DNA of 64,000 nucleotides, taken from assembly GCF_000813005.1 (NCBI RefSeq), contig NZ_JSYP01000001.1, positions 124,001 through 188,000 on the forward strand, in the 5' to 3' direction. Of the stretch, positions 57,732-64,000 are shown piece by piece (the first letter of the stretch is position 1; the number at the start of each line of letters is the position of its first letter). Source of the stretch: Flavobacterium sp. KMS (GTDB taxonomy: Bacteria > Bacteroidota > Bacteroidia > Flavobacteriales > Flavobacteriaceae). The translations under genes were made by a program, and so were the position numbers. The notes under the pieces are model-generated. The model saw only the letters and a program-made list of their open reading frames with translations. It did not search any database and was not told the DNA's origin.

Positions 57732-59003
57732 ATGACCGTAGATTTATTACTAGGATTACAATGGGGAGATGAAGGTAAAGGGAAAATTGTAGACGTTCTT
57801 ACCTCTAATTATGACATTATTGCTCGTTTTCAAGGTGGACCAAATGCAGGACATACTTTAGAATTCGACGGAATAAAACACGTTTTAAGAACAATTCCAT
57901 CAGGGATTTTTCATAAAAAGTCTATTAACATTATTGGTAATGGAGTTGTAATTGACCCAGTGGTTTTCCAAAAAGAAATTGAAGGTCTAGAGAAATTTAA
58001 TTTAGACATCAAAAGCAAATTAATTATATCTAGAAAAGCACACTTAATTTTGCCAACACACCGTTTACTTGATGCAGCTTCTGAAGCATCAAAAGGAAAA
58101 GCAAAAATTGGTTCTACATTAAAAGGAATTGGTCCAACTTACATGGACAAAACTGGTAGAAACGGTTTACGTGTTGGTGATATCGAATTAGAAGATTTTA
58201 AAGAGCGTTACAGAGCATTGGCAGACAAGCATGAAGCTATGATTGCTTTTTATGATGTTGCTATTCAATACAACTTAGCAGAACTTGAAAAAGAATTCTT
58301 TGAAGCTATCGAAGAACTAAAAAAATTAGATTTTATTGATAGTGAAGAATATATGTACCAAGCTCAAAAAGCTGGTAAATCTATTTTATGCGAAGGTGCT
58401 CAGGGATCTTTACTTGATGTAGATTTTGGAACATATCCATTTGTTACCTCATCTAATACTACTGCTGCAGGAGCTTGTACTGGTTTAGGTATTGCGCCAA
58501 ACAAAATTAAAGAAGTTTACGGTATTTTTAAAGCATACGTTACTCGTGTAGGTAGCGGTCCTTTCCCAACTGAACTTTTTGACGAAGTTGGAGCTACAAT
58601 GGCAAAAATCGGAAACGAATTTGGATCTGTTACAGGAAGACAAAGACGTTGTGGATGGTTAGACTTAGTAGCTTTAAAATATGCTGTTCAAGTAAATGGT
58701 GTTACACAATTAATGATGATGAAAGGTGACGTACTTTCTGGATTCGAAACTTTAAAAGTGTGTACTGAATACAACTACAAAGGACAAAACATTTCTCATT
58801 TCCCTTATAATATTGAGCCAGAAAATGTAACTCCTGTTTACAAAGAGTTTAAAGGATGGCAAGCTGATTTAACTGGAATGACAACTTATGATCAATTACC
58901 AATTGAATTAAAAGAATATATCGAGTTTATCGAGAAAGAAGTCGAAGTGCCTATCAAGATTGTTTCTGTAGGTCCAGACAGAAAACAAACGATACTTAAA
59001 TAA
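57732..59003 (+). CDS. purA: Adenylosuccinate synthetase
   Basis: Joins IMP and aspartate with GTP to give adenylosuccinate, the first committed step to AMP. The product is 423 residues, usual length. The GTP loop GLQWGDEGKGKIVD opens the protein with the catalytic Asp and Lys. QGGPNAGHT holds the catalytic His, then GIGPTYMDKTGRNGLRVGD, EGAQGSLLDVDFGTYPFVTSS and GSVTGRQRRCGWLDLVAL follow. It is a single gene closed by a terminator. Confidence 0.98.
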   Translation: MTVDLLLGLQWGDEGKGKIVDVLTSNYDIIARFQGGPNAGHTLEFDGIKHVLRTIPSGIFHKKSINIIGNGVVIDPVVFQKEIEGLEKFNLDIKSKLIISRKAHLILPTHRLLDAASEASKGKAKIGSTLKGIGPTYMDKTGRNGLRVGDIELEDFKERYRALADKHEAMIAFYDVAIQYNLAELEKEFFEAIEELKKLDFIDSEEYMYQAQKAGKSILCEGAQGSLLDVDFGTYPFVTSSNTTAAGACTGLGIAPNKIKEVYGIFKAYVTRVGSGPFPTELFDEVGATMAKIGNEFGSVTGRQRRCGWLDLVALKYAVQVNGVTQLMMMKGDVLSGFETLKVCTEYNYKGQNISHFPYNIEPENVTPVYKEFKGWQADLTGMTTYDQLPIELKEYIEFIEKEVEVPIKIVSVGPDRKQTILK

Positions 59004-59010
59004 AAACATT

Positions 59011-59040
59011 AAACGCTCTGAAATCCAGGGCGTTTTTTTT
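59011..59040 (+). terminator. Rho-independent terminator of purA
   Basis: AAACGCTCTG (59011-59020) pairs with CAGGGCGTTT (59026-59035) with one G-U pair and a 5-nt loop, followed by T to 59040. Confidence 0.85.
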
Positions 59041-59060
59041 GCCAAAAAAATATTTCACAC

Positions 59061-59642
59061 ATGAGCAATCCTAAAATAAATATAACTGAGACTAAATTAT
59101 TATCTGATAATTGGTATGTATTAAACAAAGTAACGTTTGATTATCAAAAGAATAACGGAAAGCAGGAAATCCATTCTCGAGAAGTATATGACAGAGGGAA
59201 TGGCGCAGCAATATTACTTTATAATTCTGAAAAGAAAACTGTAGTCCTTACAAGACAGTTTCGCATGCCAACTTATCTTAACGGAAATGAATCTGGAATG
59301 ATGATTGAGGTTTGTGCTGGACTTTTAGACAAAGACAATCCTAAAGAATGTATCATCCGTGAAACGGAAGAAGAAACCGGATATCGATTAAAGAATGTAG
59401 ATAAAGTAATCGAAACCTATATGTCACCAGGATCGGTAACCGAAATTCTATATTTGTTTACAGGAGAATATGACGAAAGCATGAAAGTTAGTGAAGGCGG
59501 AGGACTGGATATCGAAAATGAAAATATCGAAGTACTAGAAATGACTTTTGACGAAGCTTATAATATGATTGCAACTGGAGAAATAAAAGATGCCAAAACA
59601 ATTTTATTATTGCAACACGCCAAGATAAAAGGATTAATTTAA
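59061..59642 (+). CDS. nudK: Nudix hydrolase, NudK-like (GDP-mannose pyrophosphatase type)
   Basis: The product is 193 residues, close to E. coli NudK. The Nudix box is complete: G-L-L-D, five residues, then E-C-I-I-R-E-T-E-E-E-T-G-Y, matching Gx5Ex7REUxEExGU. VYDRGNGAAILLYN and RQFRMPTYLNGNESG before it, and SPGSVTEILYLF after it, fit the ADP-ribose/GDP-mannose branch. It hydrolyses a nucleotide sugar or related diphosphate; the exact substrate is not certain. It ends 10 bp from the convergent NicO gene. Confidence 0.9.
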   Translation: MSNPKINITETKLLSDNWYVLNKVTFDYQKNNGKQEIHSREVYDRGNGAAILLYNSEKKTVVLTRQFRMPTYLNGNESGMMIEVCAGLLDKDNPKECIIRETEEETGYRLKNVDKVIETYMSPGSVTEILYLFTGEYDESMKVSEGGGLDIENENIEVLEMTFDEAYNMIATGEIKDAKTILLLQHAKIKGLI

Positions 59643-59652
59643 TATTTGCTCC

Positions 59653-60372
59653 TTATGCAAAAAAGTTTTCATACACTACTTTAAATCCATAAGCAATACA
59701 AAGCAGCGAGGAAATTATAATTAATACATATTGTAGTTTTTGAGATTTGAGTACATTTTTAGCAAAAGGAATACTGAACAATCCAGAGGCTAAAAACATC
59801 CCGAAAATTGAACCCAATCCAAAAACTAAGATATACATTAATCCTTCTAAAACCGTTTTCATCTGAGAGATTACTAATACGACCAAAGCGCCACTACCCG
59901 CCAATCCGTGAATTAATCCTACACCAAATGCTGCCCGATATCCCTTAGATTCATCTGGATGTTCATGCTCAAACAAATCTATGGGATGAGAATGGGTATA
60001 TGTATGAGAATGCAAATGGGTGTGAGTAACGCCATTACTATGGGTATGTTCATGTGAATGCGTGTAGGTATGAGTATGGGTATTTTTTTTAAATAACTTA
60101 AACAAACGAAAAACACCTAGTATAATCAACATTAAACCAACAGTTCCTTCAAGATAACTAAAAACACTCTCCTTTATAATTACCTTAAAACCAATCATAA
60201 CAACACCTATCACAAAAATGGTAAGGGTATGTCCTATTCCCCAATACATCCCATCTTTGGCAGCTTTCTTTATATTTTTTCTATTAGTTACTAAACTATT
60301 AACAGCCAATAAATGATCCATTTCAAGAGCATGTTCTAATCCGGCATAAAGTGTTATTATTATTCCAATCAT
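59653..60372 (-). CDS. NicO/UreH-type nickel transporter with histidine-rich loop
   Basis: The product is 239 residues with about six transmembrane helices. The first helix carries H14-A-L-E-M-D19-H20, the H-x4-D-H nickel-site motif of Ni/Co permeases; the second has WGIGHTLTIF. Between helices 3 and 4, residues 99-138 contain 14 histidines mostly as T-H-T-H / S-H pairs, a metal-binding cytoplasmic or periplasmic loop. GLIHGLAGSGALVVLV is the matching motif of the second half. It is the last gene of the hyp operon, 5 bp after hypD, so the substrate is almost surely Ni2+ for the hydrogenase. Confidence 0.9.
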   Translation of the reverse strand: MIGIIITLYAGLEHALEMDHLLAVNSLVTNRKNIKKAAKDGMYWGIGHTLTIFVIGVVMIGFKVIIKESVFSYLEGTVGLMLIILGVFRLFKLFKKNTHTHTYTHSHEHTHSNGVTHTHLHSHTYTHSHPIDLFEHEHPDESKGYRAAFGVGLIHGLAGSGALVVLVISQMKTVLEGLMYILVFGLGSIFGMFLASGLFSIPFAKNVLKSQKLQYVLIIISSLLCIAYGFKVVYENFFA

Positions 60373-60377
60373 AACAA

Positions 60378-61454
60378 CTACAAATAATTATAATATGCAG
60401 CACAAGCCCCTTCGGAAGAAACCATTGGTGCTCCTAATGGATTAGACGGTTTGCATTTTTTCCCAAATTCGGGGCATTGGTTTGGTTTTTTAGTTCCTCT
60501 TAAAATTTCTCCTGCAATACAATTTTGGTCAGTCTTTTTATTACTACTGTTAATCGAAAATCGAGAATTAGCATCATATTTTCTATAGTTTTCTCTCATC
60601 ACCAATCCACTATTTTCGATTACGCCAATACTTCTCCACTCTTGATCTCCAATTGTAAAAACAGTGTCTACAACCTCTTTAGCTTTTACATTCCCTTCTT
60701 CTTTTACTAGTCGGGTATATTGATTCTCAACTTCAAATTTTCCTTCTTCTAATTGTAGTACAGCATGATAAATAGCCCGAAGCAAATCGGCAGGTTCAAA
60801 TCCAGAAATTACAATCGGAATTTTATATTTTGCAGAAATGGGATAATATTCTTCCAGCCCTACTATTGTACATACATGTCCGGCTCCCAAAAAAGCATCA
60901 ATAGTACAAAACTCATCAGATAAAATAGTCTCCATAGCAGGCGGAACAAGTACATGCGAGACTAATAAACTAAAATTGTCCAAGTCTAATTTTTGAGCAT
61001 GAATTACTGCTAAAGCAATACTTGGAGCTGTCGTTTCAAATCCTACTGCAAAAAATACAATTTCTCTATCAGGGTTTTGCGCAGCTATATTTACCGCCTC
61101 CAATGGGGAATATAGAATACGTAAATCTCCCCCTTCTGCCTTAGCTTGCAACAGACTTTGAGAAGAACCTGGTACTCGGGTCATATCCCCAAATGAACAC
61201 AAAATTACATCTTGCTTCATCAATTCTATTGCCTTATCTATTAAAGAAATTGGAGTTACACATACAGGGCAACCAGGCCCATGAATCATTCTTATGTTTG
61301 AAGGCAATAAATCCAACAAACCGTTTTTTACTAATGAATGCGTTTGTCCACCACAAATTTCCATTATATTCCAAGGCTTTGTGGTTATTTTATGCAATTC
61401 GGTAATATACTGTTTTACCAATTCAGGATTTCTATACTCTGAGAGATACTTCAT
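60378..61454 (-). CDS. hypD: Hydrogenase maturation protein HypD
   Basis: Iron-sulfur scaffold that, with HypC, assembles the Fe(CN)2CO group of [NiFe]-hydrogenase. The product is 358 residues from the chosen ATG. Conserved motifs are IMEICGGQTHSL, HGPGCPVCVTP, FFAVGFETTAPSIA, GAGHVCTIVG and, for the 4Fe-4S cluster, CIAGEILRG, CPEFGKKC and EGACAAYY. The start MKYLSEYRNPELVKQYI aligns with E. coli HypD (MRFVDEYRAPEQ...). A TTG three codons upstream would overlap the FKBP gene and is rejected. The ATG follows the FKBP stop by one base. Confidence 0.97.
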   Translation of the reverse strand: MKYLSEYRNPELVKQYITELHKITTKPWNIMEICGGQTHSLVKNGLLDLLPSNIRMIHGPGCPVCVTPISLIDKAIELMKQDVILCSFGDMTRVPGSSQSLLQAKAEGGDLRILYSPLEAVNIAAQNPDREIVFFAVGFETTAPSIALAVIHAQKLDLDNFSLLVSHVLVPPAMETILSDEFCTIDAFLGAGHVCTIVGLEEYYPISAKYKIPIVISGFEPADLLRAIYHAVLQLEEGKFEVENQYTRLVKEEGNVKAKEVVDTVFTIGDQEWRSIGVIENSGLVMRENYRKYDANSRFSINSSNKKTDQNCIAGEILRGTKKPNQCPEFGKKCKPSNPLGAPMVSSEGACAAYYNYL

Positions 61455-61455
61455 A

Positions 61456-62082
61456 TCAAACAATATTTAAAAGTTCAATTATAAAAACTAAAGTTGAATT
61501 GGGCTGAATCATCGGAGGTGCTCCAATTTCGGCGTATGCCAAATGATGTGGGATATAAACTTTCCAGCGAGAGCCTTCTGGCATTAATTGCAATGCTTCT
61601 TGCCAACCCTGTATAGTCTGCAATAATTTAATTTTCTGCGCACCAGTTTCTTTAGTCGAATCAAAAACATTTTTATTCAGCAAATAGCCTTCATAAATAA
61701 CATTTACAGTATCTGTTCTTTTAGGAATACTTCCATTTCCTTCAACTAAAACTTCGTATTGCAATCCACTTGAAAGCGAAATTATTCCTGCTTTTTTAGA
61801 ATTTTTATCCAAAAATTCTTTTCCAATTTCTGCATTCGTAATCTTCAATTCTTCTTGTAAAAGTGCTACATAATTATTAAAGATCTCGATAGATCGTTTA
61901 GGAGAAATCTTTGAGCTTGCTTTTCCAAATACAGATTGCATTCCGTCTACAAAATCTTCGTATTTTATTTCGTCAAAACCTATATCTTTTAGACTTAATG
62001 CCATCACCACTCCCGCAGAATAAGAGATTTTATCTTTCTCTTCTGTTTTACCAACATGCCCTAATAATTCTAAAATATCCAT
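61456..62082 (-). CDS. Cytoplasmic FKBP-type peptidyl-prolyl isomerase in the hyp operon
   Basis: The product is 208 residues without a signal peptide, in the layout of FklB/FkpA: an N-terminal helical dimerisation region (about 1-95, SYSAGVVMALSL, KISPKRSIEIFNNY) and a C-terminal FKBP domain (about 105-208). Ligand-pocket residues are present: Y in NVIYEGYLL, F-D in NVFDST, I-x-G-W in QTIQGW, Y in HLAYAEIGAPPMIQPNSTLVF. It lies 3 bp after hypF and one base before hypD, so it is expressed with the maturation machinery. In E. coli the FKBP SlyD helps load nickel into hydrogenase; this protein lacks SlyD's His/Cys tail, so any similar role is inference. Confidence 0.9.
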   Translation of the reverse strand: MDILELLGHVGKTEEKDKISYSAGVVMALSLKDIGFDEIKYEDFVDGMQSVFGKASSKISPKRSIEIFNNYVALLQEELKITNAEIGKEFLDKNSKKAGIISLSSGLQYEVLVEGNGSIPKRTDTVNVIYEGYLLNKNVFDSTKETGAQKIKLLQTIQGWQEALQLMPEGSRWKVYIPHHLAYAEIGAPPMIQPNSTLVFIIELLNIV

Positions 62083-62085
62083 GAT

Positions 62086-64000
62086 TTATTTTTTTATATG
62101 TAAATAGTAATTGAGTTGTCCAAATGAAATATTTTCGTCATTGGGAGAAACTATTTTATGAAAATGAAGTTTATATTTTGGTTTTAAATGATCAACAATC
62201 AAATCTATAAGTACTGAGTTTTGGAAAACTCCTCCGCTAAATGCTAATTCTTTTGCTTTTGAAAATTTTGCAACTTTTTCAATACATTTCACCAAAGTAT
62301 AATGAAAATTAAGAGCGATAATTTCTATATCAACATTCTTTTTACGAGCTGTAATAATTTGCAATAAAATTCTTCTTACAGGAACCAGGTTGGTAATTAT
62401 CTCATTTTTTAAATAATCTTCTAATTCTAAAACAGGTTTATTATATCCTCTTTGAGCCAAATTTTCAAGATATAAACCTGCTTCCCCTTCAAATGATATA
62501 TTATCCGGAAAACCTAAAGTAAAGGCAACAGCATCGAATAATCTCCCCATAGAGGATGTTTTTATTTTTGCGAGCCCTATCTCATTTTTATAAATTTTCA
62601 ATTCATTTTCATCAAAAAAATTTCGAAAAAAAGTATTATTTCCACTTATAGAAAATGCAGCAATTTTTGGATTTTTTGACATTTTATCTCCCATAATCCA
62701 TGGATAATATTCTAAATGACCAACTCTTTTAATCTTATTAGCATTGTAACGTAGAAACTCTCCTCCATAAATTTCATTTTCATTTCCAAAACCCATTCCA
62801 TCCCAAATAACACCTAAAACATTGTTTCTTTCCCATAGCTTTTTCTCTCCTAAAATTGCTGCAAAATGAGCTTCATGATGTTGAACTTTCAGAATTTCTT
62901 TTTGATTTTTTGTATCTGTAAAATCACTAATAATTTGACTATTATGATAATTTGGATGTTTATCACAAATAATAACCTCTGGCAAGAAATCAAAAATTTG
63001 CAGATACTTTTTTATTTTTTTATCAAATCGATCATAAGCATCATAATTACTTAAATCTCCATTATATTCACTAACATAACATTGATTGTTAGGACTAATT
63101 GTAATAGTATTTTTCAAATCTCCGCCTAAGCAAAGTATTTTTTGATTGGTATCATTACAAAAATCTGTTTTAAAATTTGGAGCAAAACCTCTGGATCGTC
63201 TCAAGATTATTTTTACTTTGTTCTTTTCCGAAAATTTAATTACACTATCATCTTGAGGATGTTCTATCTCTAAATTATGATGGAGAAAAAAATCTGTAAT
63301 AGGTTTTAAAATAGTCGTAGCCTCTTTTTCGTTTGTACAAATTGGTGCCCCGTGAAAATTACCACTAGTAGCTATTAAAGGAGCATTAAAAACAAATGAA
63401 ATTAATTGTAAAATGCCTGAATTAGGAAGCAGCGCTCCAATTGTTCTCATTTCTGGAGCAATTTCACCTACTGCCAGATTGCTTTGATCTTTTAAATTTA
63501 AAATAACAATAGGTGCTTCAACAGATTTTAATTGTTTCTCTTCTATTTTATTACAATTCAAATTAGCAACAACCTGACTGAAATTTGGAAATAAAACTGC
63601 AAAAGGTTTTTTTAAACGTCTTTTCCGACTTCTGAGTTCCATTATAGCTTCTGAGTTCCTAGCATCGCATAGTAATAAATATCCCGAAATATTTTTTACA
63701 GCTATAATTTTCCCTTTTTTTAATTCATCTGAAATACGTTTGAAAATTTGCAAATTTGTACCTATAATTTTCTGATTTTCTTTATCAGTAAAAGAAAGTT
63801 GAGCCCCGCAATCGGGACATGAACTTGTTTGCGAATGAAAACGAATATCTTTGGGATTACGATATTCTTCAGAACATGCTTGGCACATTCGGAATTCATT
63901 CATGCTCGTATTTTCTCTTTCAAAAGGGAATTTCCTGGTGATAGCGTAACGAGGACCACATTGTGTACAAGTAGTAAAAGGGTAAAAATAACGTTTGTTC
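62086..64000 (-). CDS. hypF: Hydrogenase maturation carbamoyltransferase HypF (5' end beyond window)
   Basis: Makes the thiocarboxamide on HypE that becomes the cyanide ligands of [NiFe]-hydrogenase. The reading frame stays open to the window edge, so the ATG at 63903 is internal: upstream codons give RYFYPFTTCTQCGPRYAIT, the first zinc finger. Visible from there are the second half of the finger (MCQACSEEY), another finger (CPDCGAQL), a YrdC-like domain (about 50-230, KNISGYLLLCDA, RSRKRRLKKPFAVLF) and a Kae1/carbamoyltransferase domain with VQHHEAHFAAILGE and FSGGVFQNSVL. Only the N-terminal acylphosphatase domain, about 100 residues, should lie outside. It heads a tight FKBP-hypD-nicO run. 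Confidence 0.95.
   Translation of the reverse strand, partial: NKRYFYPFTTCTQCGPRYAITRKFPFERENTSMNEFRMCQACSEEYRNPKDIRFHSQTSSCPDCGAQLSFTDKENQKIIGTNLQIFKRISDELKKGKIIAVKNISGYLLLCDARNSEAIMELRSRKRRLKKPFAVLFPNFSQVVANLNCNKIEEKQLKSVEAPIVILNLKDQSNLAVGEIAPEMRTIGALLPNSGILQLISFVFNAPLIATSGNFHGAPICTNEKEATTILKPITDFFLHHNLEIEHPQDDSVIKFSEKNKVKIILRRSRGFAPNFKTDFCNDTNQKILCLGGDLKNTITISPNNQCYVSEYNGDLSNYDAYDRFDKKIKKYLQIFDFLPEVIICDKHPNYHNSQIISDFTDTKNQKEILKVQHHEAHFAAILGEKKLWERNNVLGVIWDGMGFGNENEIYGGEFLRYNANKIKRVGHLEYYPWIMGDKMSKNPKIAAFSISGNNTFFRNFFDENELKIYKNEIGLAKIKTSSMGRLFDAVAFTLGFPDNISFEGEAGLYLENLAQRGYNKPVLELEDYLKNEIITNLVPVRRILLQIITARKKNVDIEIIALNFHYTLVKCIEKVAKFSKAKELAFSGGVFQNSVLIDLIVDHLKPKYKLHFHKIVSPNDENISFGQLNYYLHIKK

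Overview
This 64 kb window looks like chromosome of a Flavobacterium-type member of the Bacteroidota. The DNA is AT-rich. Promoters fit the Bacteroidota pattern (TTG, about 19 bases, then TAnnTTTG) rather than an E. coli sigma70 pattern. Several secreted proteins carry C-terminal signals of the type IX secretion system (T9SS). SecD and SecF are fused, and a PorP/SprF protein sits beside a gliding-type adhesin. I found no rRNA, tRNA, CRISPR array, prophage or insertion sequence.

Layout. 1-4050: the tail of a membrane protein, valS (minus) and a small secreted DUF1573 protein. 4050-9782 (minus): a three-gene surface module of type-B T9SS adhesin, PorP/SprF-like protein and OmpA/PD40 protein. 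9934-12574: a secreted aspartic protease with a PDZ domain, divergent from a class I aminotransferase. 12896-19990: a 2364-residue T9SS cargo protein with eight DNRLRE-like domains (six in exact 561-bp register), a lamin-tail domain, a CotH-kinase-like domain and a type-A sorting signal. 20403-24018: folE, cysS, yidD and lgt. 24485-34401 (minus): secDF, mdh, gyrB and two tandem asnB paralogues. 34625-40178 (minus): a GreA-like protein, then an outer-membrane barrel paired with a 1004-residue TPR protein.

40416-52104 is a glycan-biosynthesis island. An ftsE-like ATPase overlaps the first of several glycosyltransferases. It also holds an FdtA-like sugar isomerase, a DegT-family aminotransferase, a GNAT/FemAB-type acyltransferase, a Wzx flippase and an MBOAT/SGNH O-acylation pair. 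Together these suggest export of a glycan containing an N-acylated 3-amino-3,6-dideoxyhexose and carrying O-acyl groups. 52283-59642 (plus) is housekeeping: an rRNA/tRNA methyltransferase, a serine hydrolase, rel/spoT, fur, purA and a Nudix hydrolase. 59653-64000 (minus) is part of a [NiFe]-hydrogenase maturation operon: hypF (running off the window), an FKBP-type prolyl isomerase, hypD and a NicO-type nickel transporter with a 14-histidine loop.

The most unusual points are: the exact, indel-free 187-codon repeats in the CotH-like giant and the 21-bp-phased direct repeats before its promoter; a heptanucleotide array inside the DegT aminotransferase gene just before its active-site lysine; an FKBP gene in the hyp operon where hypC might be expected; and tandem asnB copies with the same 14-nt leader. 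Several start codons were moved from the longest possible ORF (given in the entries). All functions come from motif recognition by eye; no database search was run.
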